Source: Klebsormidium nitens (taxonomy: Eukaryota > Streptophyta > Klebsormidiophyceae > Klebsormidiales > Klebsormidiaceae). Taken from it: a stretch of 64,000 nucleotides of DNA. Below, one piece after another: positions 44,469 through 56,308 of this stretch. The stretch lies in assembly GCA_000708835.1 (NCBI GenBank), contig DF236996.1, positions 30,397-94,396 of the forward strand, in the 5' to 3' direction. Position 1 is the first letter of the stretch; every line of letters begins with the position of its first letter. The notes beneath the pieces are model-generated. The model did no database searches. It was not told the DNA's origin and saw only the letters and a list, made by a program, of their open reading frames with translations. A program made the position numbers and the translations under genes.

Positions 44469-47400
44469 CACCGGCTCCCTGCAAACCCCCTTGCACTTTT
44501 TTTCAAACGAGGAGCCAATCCATACCCGCATAGGAGCGGCTATTTGCTACCCAACATAAAATGGTGAGGGAAGGCTGATCAACGAAAACGAGCAGCGGGG
44601 GATCAAGGTTGCTAATCTTGGATCCTTGTAAGGGTTGAGAGTGAACGAACTTGTTTGCACAGAACAATAGCTTCCGCCTGAACAACTTCATCCATGACAG
44701 AAAGTAGGGTAGTCCCTACCGAGTCTAAACAGCCTCGGTCTCTCTATCTGGGCAGACTTTTGACAGCATGAAGAACAGCCAGAGTAAAAAAGATCAGCAA
44801 TCGACACTTCCATCTGCAAATTCGGATCTCACCTGCCAGTAACTCCTCGCATCGAGTCTCCAGGGTCCCCAGTCGAGTCCCGCCCAATTGCAACCCCCGT
44901 CACGTCCGCCATCAGGCCGTCAGAATAGTCCTCAGAGATCTTCGAAATCAAAAGTCCAAAAGATTGCCCAGACAAGAAGTTTGAACTATTGGATGAAGGT
45001 TGAAGGTGCAGGCGCCCCCAGAACTCGTTCTACGAGGACACCAATAGGAGCTTAAGAAGGGGTTTCTGGCTGGTTCTGGCAAGCAAAATGACGTTTCTGG
45101 ATCGACTATGCTGTAGCTTGAAGGAACCAACCGATGATGTGCCTCCCACTCTTTCCACTCACGTGCAGGACTGGTGTTCACCAATAACCGCTTAGCAAGA
45201 GTCTTAAAAGCTGCTTTGACATGCTGACTTAATCGACTGTAGACAGCACTGTTTCCCTGGAACTACGCCGCGCAAGTGACGTCCTTTACAGAAACTCTAT
45301 CAATACGAAGAAGGGACTATTTAATTGAGGTTGATGAGCTGCCTCCTTGCCAGGCCAGAGCTGTGATCAGGTCATCCCCCTGTCCAAGCTGTTGCACTGC
45401 TTGCTGTCACCGATGTCGTGATGTCAACAACCACTTCCAGGTTTCTCTGCTTCTGGCACCGTAACGCAGTGTTGAACTGTAGGCTGAGGCAGGAGGCAGA
45501 AGAGTTTCTTGGCACAGCTGAGTTGCGCTGTTATGAGATCTGGGAGGAAACTAGACTGAAGCGCGCCCTTAGAGTTGTATACTAAACTGTTCTGGCACTG
45601 CGAGCATTCAACCAGTCATGCGCTAGCGCTCGTGTTGAACAGACTCAACAAAAAGGCTGCAAAACTAGTGACAAGACTTTCTGAGCTTTCTTATACCTTT
45701 CGTTCTCCTCATCATATGCAATGTGATCGCAGATCTTCACTACTGAAAGCTGCCAGCTCTCATATATTATGCTTCTCTTGCGAGCGGTGAAGATCTCTGC
45801 CCTGTAAAATCTGGTGCTTTTGTCGCATTGCAGGGTAGCTAGCAGAAAAGCAGCTTAGCGTGGCAGCTTCGCGAAGTTTGCAGCACTCTTGAATGCATTG
45901 TCTCGGGACTGTGTAGTGTAGTGCAGTGCAACGTAGATCTCCCTTCCAGTGGCGCTAGTGCTGATCTTCTATACTCTGTCGCCCCACGTGGATACTAAGA
46001 TGAGTTCACAGCAGTGGTAGCTGCCGGGGATTGGATCAGCAGCTAGCTGGGCTATTATAAAGAGATACATCATGTGCGCAGCTTCTGTTCCCTAAAAGGT
46101 CCACTGTGGGATCCCATGTGACTCCACCTGATCCACATGGTCACCAGACCATGTGAACAGCTCGCGCCTCACAACAGTGCGGAAAGGTTCAGAAGGATGC
46201 TAGACGACCGTGCTGACATTTGGCACCTCTACAGCGTGGCACACGTTCGCTGCCCTGGCCGCGGCCTCAGCGGAAAAGTACTTAATCCAAATCATTATAT
46301 GCGCGAAAGAGATCATATGTCGACGCAAATCTGTCAAACTTTTAGAAGACCCCTAAAACCCTAAAACCCTAAAAAGAAGATATATCGGACCTGGACTCGA
46401 ACCGCCGAGGGCATCCCCGGGGATATCAGGGTTACGGTTACGCTTTGTTAGGTCCGTGCAACCTTTAACAGGTACGATTTGGGTGAATTTACTGACGGAT
46501 ATGCACATTCATTTCAAGTATTGGTAAAGTCCCCAAGTAATACCAGCCAGTGCCCGGTTAATCAAATATTGTAGGTACTATAGGTATATCGTCGTACCTA
46601 TGGTATACGGTCTATGGCTTAACACCATACGCAGTCGTGCAGTGACGTAACCCGTGTCCTGCTGCACGGGTCAGAGGCTCAGAGCTAAACCCTGCATGGA
46701 CGCGCGGCGAGGCGCGGCCGCCGCGCGTAGTTCAACGATCACCGTCGCTATATTCCTGTAATGATCACAGTGATCTGCAGAATAGTGGCACAAGGGGCTG
46801 TTTACAGGACCCCCACAGGAACCAAGTAAGGGTTGAAGGGTGGGTGTAATTGGGTGGGTGCGAAATTCTAGTTCTGAACTGGCGCCTGCACCATGCACCT
46901 TTCAAAAGGGCTTCCTGCTCCTACATTCTTCTGAGGAACATTTACGACAAAGGAGCCACTACTTGGCAGTGCACGCACTGCTCTTTTCACCTTTGCGTCC
47001 GACTGAGTGGGCCCGCAATTGCCGTTTGCGCGTGCAGCCACGTGACAGAATCACCGCCATCTAGCTTCCCATGGGCTTCCCATGTTGCAGTCACTTCGCA
47101 GAATCAGGATCATTCCAGAGCTTTTGCTTTAAGTACTGCTGACCAGTACTTTTGCTCAAGGCAATTGGTGCCTACAACGTACAGTAAAGTGTCTCTCACG
47201 CTTATGTTCTCTGTGGTAGCAAGCAAGACAGTGCGACACTCTGCTGAGATTCGTACGGGGTTTTGATCTGGGTATTCTGGCATTCAGATTGACGGGATTG
47301 TGAACATGTCGTTATGTCTGCAGGTTGCCGCTTTGTTCTTGTTCAAGCATTTCTTGCACCCATGAAGAAGACATCCACTGAGTATTAGGCCAAGTCAAGC

Positions 47401-48909
47401 GGGCGGACTCAGAAAAGGTCCAAAACCCAGCAGAGCGTTCCAACGGCAATGGGATCGGAGAGTGACGTCATCATCCCCGCAGATGAATGTGGCAAGGGCA
47501 GCTGTAAGTGACATCGCTGATGTACAAAGCCATCAGCCTTTGATTAAATATCCGTAATTTTCTGGAAAACGCAGATTGGTATATGTTTTGCTGATTAATC
47601 AACCACAGTCTGCTCAATGCTGCTTCTGTCAGGTGCTCTATGTGCTGCTCCCGTACTGCTTTTACTATGCAGCTGTTAGTTCTGTTGCCAAATGACCAAG
47701 TGCAGGCAGTGATGTCTGTGACGGGTGGTCAGAAGTGCAATTGGCTGCTGGTGCCGCAAAGTAATATATATTGCAGGTTCCATGAGAGTAGCCCAAGAGG
47801 AATTGCAGCTTCCCTTCCCTCATGATGTAAAGAGGGGCCCCCATGACTCTCTTCGATAGAGTCGACGCCTCCTTTCAGTCTCTCTCAAACAGTTTTTTTT
47901 TTTGACCACCTGTTACAGGAGGTTGGGGAAAATTCGGGTCTGCTGTGCGCGGGGGTCTGTCTAGCAGCCCCTATTGCGGTGTGAGGAAGCTGGAGAGGGC
48001 CCTGATTCTTAGCTTCGCAGTGCCTTTGTCAAGTCCGTTGCAGCTTTTGAGATACGGTCGTTATTCACCGGGTTCGAAGAATTGGGTTATCTTTCGCTTT
48101 CTGGACAGCTTTTGAGGAGTACGTGGTTCTGTGGACACCTGGACGATTTCCAATTGTCTACCTTGCAGTTTTCTGCCCAATTCACGCGTCTGAATCGTAT
48201 CGCTTTCAGTTCCTGATGCTTTGAGAATACTGCGTCTTCTACATATCACCTGCCGAAAATCACGAAGGACTCCTCGTCACGAAAGCGTGGCAGCCAAACG
48301 CACTTCCAGATATGCGCACAAGCTTGCTCTCCTTTCAATCGTTAAAAAAGGTTGCTTGGATTGTGTGCCATCGTGCAAGCTTTCACGTCGGCCCACTTAT
48401 TATTGGCAGATTCGAACAGCCAATCTCTGCAGTCTTTCACAACGGACAGCTTTATAATCGAGTCGCAGATCCGGAGCACCCCTCCTCTCCGAACCCCGAC
48501 GCCCCTCAGATTGATGCTGATTTTGCGGGACTCGGTAAGTACGCTGCAGAGCAATCAAGTTCTCTGGGCAAGGCTGATTTGCACCCGGTTCCGCTTTATT
48601 GCTGGAATAGCACAACTATTACACAGGGAACTTTCGTCTGTTGCTTCGCAGCTGCATTACGGCTGCTCCGAACGATGAATAGTGCCTACGGTGAGGCGCG
48701 CCAATCTGTGAACTGTTGGGGTTTGCCTTTGCTCCTCTTGCGGACGTCCTACAGGATTGCGCAAGCTTTGTTGGTTAAGGGCACGTTGACTAACAACAAA
48801 AGCGCCCGGGGGACGGGTAGTATTGGTTCAGAGATTAGGGTGGGTACGGGGACGGAGCCCGTGGTATATGTCGGGTTGGGATTACGTTTGTCTGTGCTCC
48901 TTCGTGAAC
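44469..48909. other. Gene-poor region upstream of NRT2
   Basis: No multi-exon gene could be supported on either strand. It contains the NRT2 upstream region and a short CCCTAAAA telomere-like run at about 46350-46373. A perfect small inverted repeat CACATGGTC/GACCATGTG lies at 46136-46156, and a poly-T run at about 47890. A possible extra exon (acceptor near 48437, donor GTAAGT after 48533) may belong to the ORF at 48910. Confidence 0.45.
46350..46373. repeat. Interstitial telomere-like run (CCCTAAAA)3
   Basis: Three tandem CCCTAAAA units, the complement of TTTTAGGG and close to the plant TTTAGGG telomere unit. Too short to be a telomere; probably an interstitial repair-type insertion or chance. 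Confidence 0.6.
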
Positions 48910-49263
48910 ATGCCGCTGGTCGACACGAAAACAAAAAACTACTTCTTGCTCGGCCATGTTTCAGGAGCGGAGGTCACCCTCCAGACCAGTGACGTCATCC
49001 ACCTAAGTCTGTCCGATCACATCTATGCTACGGTCCGGTCGGATGGGCACCCTGAGCTGCTCACGATTCATTTCTACGACAAGGGAACCCACCAGCTCAT
49101 CGCACAGCCCGAGGGAGTGTACATCGAAGGGCCGTTTGGACGCGCGGAGAAGACTCGCTTTGGTTTCTACGCCATAGGACTAGCTGGCAGATACACGTTG
49201 GGCATGCAGGGCGGGCACTCGTATGTGCTGAGCTCGGTCCTGAAAGTTACTGCGGTATCGTGA
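48910..49263 (+). CDS. Small orphan ORF, possible terminal exon
   Basis: From MPLVDTKTKNYFLLGHVSG to a TGA at 49261-49263, 117 aa. It alternates hydrophobic and polar residues as in a beta-sandwich (VTLQTSDVIHLSLSDHIYATV, LLTIHFYDKGTHQL, TRFGFYAIGLAGRYTLGMQG). No family is recognised, and no signal peptide or membrane segment is evident. The frame remains open upstream to 48823. An upstream exon reading FHNGQLYNRVADPEHPSS and ending at donor GTAAGT after 48533 may belong to it, but I could not join it in phase with confidence. It could be a single-exon gene, the last exon of a gene, or chance. Confidence 0.4.
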   Translation: MPLVDTKTKNYFLLGHVSGAEVTLQTSDVIHLSLSDHIYATVRSDGHPELLTIHFYDKGTHQLIAQPEGVYIEGPFGRAEKTRFGFYAIGLAGRYTLGMQGGHSYVLSSVLKVTAVS

Positions 49264-50562
49264 ACCCGGTCCCAAGCACAAGGAAGGGGTGGGGATTGGA
49301 ACAACGAGATTTGTTTACGGCTATATCTCAAATGGCTTAGTTTTGTTTGGGCAACTCAAGTCGTACCCTCTGGCCTTTGCTTTTAAAATATCCTCTGACT
49401 TCTGCAAAACAACGTACATGTTTTCGTGAGTGACCCTGCCCATGTCGCCGGGCCGGATGCAACATATCATGTCTGTCGCAGTTGTGCAACAATCTTGATA
49501 TGCTTAGCCGAGTGCTCCTTGGCATGTGAGCTGACATATATGCAGCTTAGTTTTCAAAATAAACCTCAAAAAACTTCATCATGGCTTCAGTTTAAAGCCT
49601 GCATATGTCACATTTGCTATAGGTCGAAGCGGTGTCCAAGTAGAATATGTTGGGCCAGCGACTAGCTGTCAGTGTTGCTGAGCATGCATTTTGCAGATTG
49701 GCCTGGCTTAGCGTAAATCATTGAATCATTGAGTACATCATTGAATAAGGTCAGGGCCCACAAGGGCTCGATTTACGGGATCACTGACCCTTGGGGAAGT
49801 GAAGCCGCCCCCAGTGGGTGCCTGCATGCGACAACCCAACACACCAGACCGCGGATGCTATATATCCCGCAGCGCCTCCACGTACAGCTTCGGCCGGTTG
49901 TTTTTTGAGTTTCGCATAGACAGACCAATCGGGAGGAGGCCAGGACATGGGATAGACAAGCAAGCTTTAATTATACGAACTTCAATAAACTTCTATGCAG
50001 CTGCGCAGCTGGACAGTACGCGCTGGGAGCAGGTGGGCATAGGCAGGAACGGATCGCTACGAAAGGTCTTCAATGAGGCAAGACAATAGTGCTCCGTAAG
50101 CGAAACGGGAAACTCCCAAGATCGACGGGGAATTGTCAGTAGTAACTCTCATGCGCGAGGCGGCTAGAAGTCAGCTCATAGAAACAATACGTACATTTTA
50201 AGGGGGCATCCAACACAAAACCATATGACTACCGACGAGCATCTTGAACACGCTATGTCAGCTGGCGTATCTTTGCATCTGTCAATCCACATTTTCAATC
50301 ATATAGACAATAGTTACAAATTGCTCGTACTCCTGACATTGACTGTGGTGCCGGCTTCGAAAAGTCAAGTGCACAAGGATTTGACTTGAGCGGATGCCGG
50401 CCGGCGCACTACAGTAATCATGAATGTGCAAAAGCCCAGTAAATAGTCAGCCCTTTGATTCACCAGACCTCAACCAAAGGCACCCACCCGTACCTCCTTA
50501 TTATCCACACTGCAGTAGTTGCTGTTTGCTGGGCTTAATGCTCTCTGAACCACTTGGAATCA
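49264..50562. other. Intergenic region
   Basis: The 3' flank of the gene at 50563-56308 and of the orphan ORF. Only short frames without coding character are seen. Confidence 0.5.
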
Positions 50563-53500
50563 CTACAGTACATTGCTGCCCGGTCGAAGTTCTTTAGGAA
50601 GTGGGTACACAGGCGCGACTCCGGCCCCTCCTTCAGTCGGCAGCATAAGCGGATACTTTTCCCGCAGCGTTGGGTCTGCTTCGTGTCGTCGCGTGGGCGT
50701 TCGCATCTTGTAGTTTGGATCCGCTCTCTCGTACCTGCAACAGAACAGATCGAGGGCGGCTTGAGAACTTTCTCAGGATAAGCAGTCTGTGTTTACGAGC
50801 ATTTGCCAAGCACAGTGTTCCACATCTTCGTAGCGGCGCCACTTTGCTGTAAACTGTTGCCCGACCAATCAACATTTAGGACGACACTTGGCGGCACCGA
50901 ATTCCCAAGATACAGAACGTTGTACGCAGTCTGATTGCAAACTCGCGCAACAGGAATTGAATGCGCGATCCACGAATCCCGGATTTGTCTGTCAAGAGGA
51001 AGCCAAAATCAACAAGCTTCGCGAACACTTTGCGTCTGTCATGCAGCACCGGCCCGCTCACCTGACTCCGCCAAAGTTTTCAACTGAGATTACGCCCCCG
51101 ACCTTGGCCTGTTTGCTCCCGTGGTCTAGATTCCCCGTCACTGCGAACGTAACGCTCGGCTGCCACCACGACTTGAACGCGACGACGGCCGCGGAGCTGA
51201 GAGCGCCCACCTTGGCCTGCGAAGAAAATGGATCGAAGAATTCGCGACCATGAACCGGTTCACGGAAGTTTGTTTTTGGAAATAGAATCTTTGATGTCAA
51301 CAAACTTGCGTCCGGGCTTGGAGCTGAGAGTACCCACTTGCGGATAGATGGATTTGCGACCTTGGACCCGATTTTCGGAAGACTTCTCTTGGAAAAAGAG
51401 ACACTCGTTTCAACAGATCTGCGTACGGAGGAGAAGCACTCAACTCGGCGCGAAGAACATTCAAGACTTTAGAGGCGTCTTTACCGTCCTAGTTGAAAGA
51501 CGGCCTTGCAAATCCAGGTTTTCCACTATCTATGCTCGTTAAGTTTCTGCTTCTTCTTCTGCGGACGTCCTCCTAACCTCCCGCGTCTTGCTTCTGTTCA
51601 GAACGAAAGGAGTGGCACATCAGGAGAACAAGCAAACAGTGTCCCAAGATTTTCGCACCTTGAGCAGCACGTTCTTATTGACCTGCCAAGAGGCGCCGAG
51701 CTGCAGATTGGACACGCTATCCGTACCGGGGTCGTCCAGCCTGCGAACAGGGGAGCGTGAAGAGTAAGTCAATTCATGCCGACCGACAAAAGTGCTCGGT
51801 GGCTCTGAAACAACCGGAAAAACCGTACGTGACCAAAACCTTCCAGTCTAGTAGGAAAAAGGGCGAGATTTTCCGGGAGGAGAATCGGAAGCTCTTTGAA
51901 GAGAGTTCAGTCGGAGAAGAGGTGTTGGTAGAGCCGTCACGCGAACGATGTAAACACAGTCCAAGAAGCACGTCGGGCCATTGATTGTACGTGTATCGCG
52001 GTATCTTTTTGACCTTTTCATTAGACTTGAAAAACGTCAAGCGAGCTCACATGTGCTCAATCTCCAGGCCAACGTCGACGTAGTTGGTGATCCCCTCCAC
52101 GTCGGAGTCCTCCAAAGGGTTCTTCACCTGCGGCGATCGAAAGAGACATGTTGACTTAAGCATGCACGAATTCTAGGTCTTCACCAGTCTATAATTTCGT
52201 GGAGCATTTGTCAGACAAGTCGCGTGTCCCGTGGCATTTCATGGTGCTACATCAAGGTACAAAGTCGACATCAGTTTGCAAGGACAATGTTCAATCACTG
52301 TTAACGAGGAATTGCCAGGAAAATTTCACTTCAGTCAAAGAGTTTGCGCTACCAAAGCCCCGCGCTTAGCATACTCTGTTCAATCTAATATTCGCAAACA
52401 CCTGAGTGCAAGCATCAAGGAGCTTTCGACCATAAGAAGTCACATGCAGATGGAATTTGCATTTGAACGACTCACTTTCCGCTGAACGACGAGGTGGTGG
52501 TAGTAGGAGGCAATGAACTGCATGAACGCGAGTTGATGTCAGGTGTTGCTGCGAGATTCTCAAAGAAGACCAGAGAACCTGGCTGTCGTTGACATGACCG
52601 GTCACCAGTGCATCGGACAACGGCAGATTGTTTCACTGTCCGCTGTGTCACCATGCTAGAGAGCCTTCTGAGAGCAGAGTGTATCCTTCTGATTGGGGTT
52701 GAGAATCACCCGAGAATCCGATCTCTCCGACAAAAGCCGTGACACCGGTACGTCGACACGGCGAGCATTAGTGCAACCGAATGATTGTCAGTTAACTGTT
52801 CTATTTTCGAACGGCAAAGACGTGCGACGCAGCAGACGGAGACGAAAACCTTGTTGACCTTTAAAGAGAACCAGTCCCACCCCGCACGAACCGATCATCT
52901 GAACGCGTGACCCTTCAAAGATTGTCAAGACCGGGGAAAATCGCTCCCCTTACCTGCCAAAGAGAGCCATCTACAGCCCCGCCAAAGGAAGCCGTTTACA
53001 GCCCCGCAAGAAGTGAACATGCAGTAGAAAACAACCCTTCAATCCGGCAAGAGGTTGAAAGCACCAACGTTGATTTGTTCCTTACTTTGGATCCTTGCAC
53101 GAGCTCCAGCACAAAGTCGAACGATGGCTGGAGCGGGCCTCGTCCCGGAGTACCGTACCCAAGGGCCAGGTTGAAATCCTTAAGCTCAGGGGGAACGCCT
53201 TTCGCCGCAACAGGGCCTCCCCCCGGACCCGGTTGAACGTACTGGATGCCCGCGGTCAGACTACCGGAGCGGCCGACCAGCCAGGCCTTGGAGAAGAGGG
53301 AATCGACGGTCACGGGGCCTGCAGAAGGACACGTGGCATGCATCGGACGGGTGGATAGAAGAGCGAGTCGCCGTGTGACGATGCTGGATCAAAGAAACGC
53401 CGCGACAGTGCAGGTTGCGGCGTGCAACGGCGTGTAAGGACGACTTCAATTGCTTGTTTTGTTGAGCGGTTGCGAGGGTCGGATGAAGACTAGAATTGTG

Positions 53501-56308
53501 ACGAGCGGACTTTGTGGATAGGATAAACGACCGTTGGACGAGAACCGTGCACATGAAACCAGACCGGAAGATTGATACACAGGGGTGATAAGTCCTGAAT
53601 ACAGAGCCTGGAAAGCTGCCTCTGCTTGCAAGCGGAACCTTAGATGCTCGCAGGCAACACATGGTGTCCGGTCGTTTGAAGCTTGTCGGATAATCGGGCA
53701 TTCCAAGGAGCTCAAAAACTGTAATAAACGGCAGGAATGATTTGGGGGTTAGGGTCGGTATGGGTGCGGAGTACGTAGATTGTTGGGTTAGGGTTTTAGT
53801 ACTGGTTGGAGCTTATTGATCCTGGCTCTCACTTTTCCTCAAAAAGTCGGTCACATTCCAAGGAGTGGCGGAGGGTGATCACGAGCTCGTTCATCTGTTG
53901 CTTCGACCGAGTCCGAAGCGGAGAGGAACAGAAACTCACCGTTAGGGGGAGGACTGGCGACAAGCCCTGCCGCGAGATACTCTGTGCTGTAGCGGAGACC
54001 AAATTCTGAGCTGCAGGTTTGAGCGAACGCCGTCAGTTGGTGACGGACACAAACATCGACGCTGACTCGTTCGGTCCAGAGACCAATTGTTTGAAAGGAC
54101 TGCCCTTTGCTGACGAATTCAAGCGAGCCTGGTTTTCCTTTTGACTTCGTTCCGATTATCGGACGATCCCGGAACCGAGTGGGAGCCCAAAAACAGCGTC
54201 TGTCGTCACTTCGTCAAGGAAGTTCACAGCCCAGCAAAACGTTCAAAGCGAGCGTTCTTCTCAGAAGCCTAGCGATAGTTCTGCAATTCAGATGAGTCGT
54301 CCTTGAAGTACAGCACACCGTACATCGTAATCTGAGTGCCAACTTGTGTTCGGCTGTCGAGTGAGTGGGCTGTTATAGTAGTCGCTCGATTAGTATTAGT
54401 CTCTATCTGGATTTTGAAATAATGTTTTCGAGCAGCCTGTTGCTCAGGAAGTTCGCTTCCGTAAGGCGACATCTCACTTTGAAGCTAACTTGATCAGGGA
54501 ACATCACAGCTTTAAAGGAAAACAGAAGTTGACAAAAGTCGAAAGAAGGAGGAGCACCTACCGAGTGTCTGACAAGAGCGGCAGGAGGCCAAACACGCCA
54601 AAGCCGCTCTCTGGGTGGTAGAAACTTCCGCGCAGTCGGACGTATTCCTTAGCCGCGGTGGACACTCGAAGGTCGAGGAAGGTGTTCGGATCGTCTTCAT
54701 TCCTGGAGAGGAGAATGCAGGGGCGTTCTTTGAATAGCCCTGCTCTGTTTGTGACCGTTTTGACTCTTTGTACTGGACATATGCGGCTTCAATTTCAAAC
54801 CTGGTTGTGAGCATCCTCAACCCAGTCCACCATTGGTTCAGAGTCTGTAGAAGCGGAACTCCTGCAACACTGGCACCAACATTGCATGGAGTCGTTGTGG
54901 AAACAGATCTTGGAATCTGTTTGATATGTCCGAGCATTTTGTCCAGAGTTCAAGAAGTTCTTTTAAAAACACACTTTTCAAATCATCTGAGTCGGCATCA
55001 GACTTCGAAGCTCCGCACATAAACATTTCAGCAAAATCAGGTGATCTTGTGACGGCCTCTTCAACCTTTCGACCAACTCCGGCCAGGTTTCAAACTTGCC
55101 TGAATTGGTTCTCTACCGATTAGTTTTGCTGACTTCAAAACCAGTTGCAGAAACGGTTTCACATTCAGTCTACATAGTATCACGTCTCCGGAGAGATAGT
55201 AGATGCTTACTTTTGCCACCGAAAGGCCGCACTGCCGTGCACTCGTTCCCCGCGAATACCCTGCGGCACCTCAACCTACAGGAAGCATTCAATGTTTGAA
55301 AGATGATACATTGTTATGTTGGGCGCCAGTGACTTTTGGGGGGTTATACAGACTCCTGTTCTGAAGCATCTGACACGGGATTGCCGATACAGAATTCTGA
55401 CGGCAGGTACGTATGACACAAATTGTCTACAAGTAAAATCGTAAATGAAAATGTCGTACTTGTGCTGTCTTCAAGAACAATCTAGAAAGATAAAACTGAC
55501 GTGGACAACGTATCCAGACGTTGATCTTGAATTTGAATTGGTCAAAGAGACCCAAAGAACAGCCCGGCCCTTATTCCCACAAACTTTTTTTGTCCTTACT
55601 ACTATGTCAAATATACCTCTACCAATATGAGCAGTCCTACTACGCTATGGTCTGAGCTTGGAAAGCTTCAATCTACGCGGTAGTCTGCACGTCAATTTAC
55701 TGTCAGGACGGGCCGGATTCTCACTTGGGCACAAATATCAACGTTTCTGTCTTCTGGGGGCTGAAGCAACGCGCGGGCCACCAAGCGGCCCGCCTCGGCA
55801 TAATAGTCGTCGAACAGGCGAGCGCGGGGCAGCTTGCTGAATAGGAGGTCGTAGGACGACTCTGCCATTCTGCAATAAGGAGCTGGTGAATTGTCAGGGC
55901 AGGATGGTGCTTACAGAAGGGAGAAACGAAAGACACTAATCTGCATAGAAAGTTGGCATCCTTCTTGTTCCGTGGCTGGACGCATCTAAGCACACGATGC
56001 CAGTCCAGAATGTCGGCAAATAGAATGATGAAGGTTCATAATCCCAACTTTCATTGCCGTCAACCTTAGAAGGACTGACTATCTATGACGGCCCTTCAGT
56101 CAAGATATCAATATCGTGTTGCGCGTTTCACGCTTCCGACTTTTATGCATGCACACAAAGACACTGCAAGAAGTTCACAACAGACTCACCGGTTTCTGCC
56201 TGCCAGGGTCCGTTCAAACAGGGGAGGAACTAGCACCACCGGGGGCGGTGGCGCGGCAGGTTCCCCATAGATTGTGTTCTGTATCATACTCTGTAGTGCA
56301 TTCCCCAT
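50563..56308 (-). CDS. Conserved-looking protein of unknown function, possible outer-membrane beta-barrel
   Basis: Ten exons with closing phases, 419 aa: 56308-56190, 55869-55725, 55275-55211, 54702-54562, 54010-53940, 53318-53086, 52127-52051, 51740-51659, 51216-51062, 50734-50563. It starts MGNALQSMIQNTI; Gly2 with a short polar stretch resembles an N-myristoylation site. A Pro-rich segment (PAAPPPPVVLVPPL) and a helical-looking SYDLLFSKLPRARLFDDYY follow. From about residue 90 onward it is rich in short alternating strands and glycines (EYVRLRGSFYHPESGFGVFG, LTAGIQYVQPGPGG, FNLALGYGTPG, NLQLGASWQVNKNVLLKAKV, QPSVTFAVTGNLD, KVGGVISVENFGG). That pattern is typical of porin/Tom40-like barrels of mitochondrial or plastid outer membranes. 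It has no signal peptide or hydrophobic helix. The barrel idea is inference; I do not recognise the family by name. Confidence 0.78.
51300..51420 (-). repeat. Echo of exon 9 acceptor side in the 419-aa gene
   Basis: GGAGCTGAGAGTACCCACTTGCG at about 51320-51342 copies the exon 9 start/acceptor (GGAGCTGAGAGCGCCCACCTTGG at 51194-51216). The flanking intron (TTCGCGACC ... TTTGGAAA) is duplicated at a period of about 115-125 bp. Confidence 0.7.

Noticed and set aside
46375-46450. tRNA-like sequence on the minus strand (GGTTCGAGTCC near a GGACCT/AGGTCC pair)
   Set aside because: The T-stem does not pair and no D-arm or anticodon stem can be formed; at best a tRNA relic.
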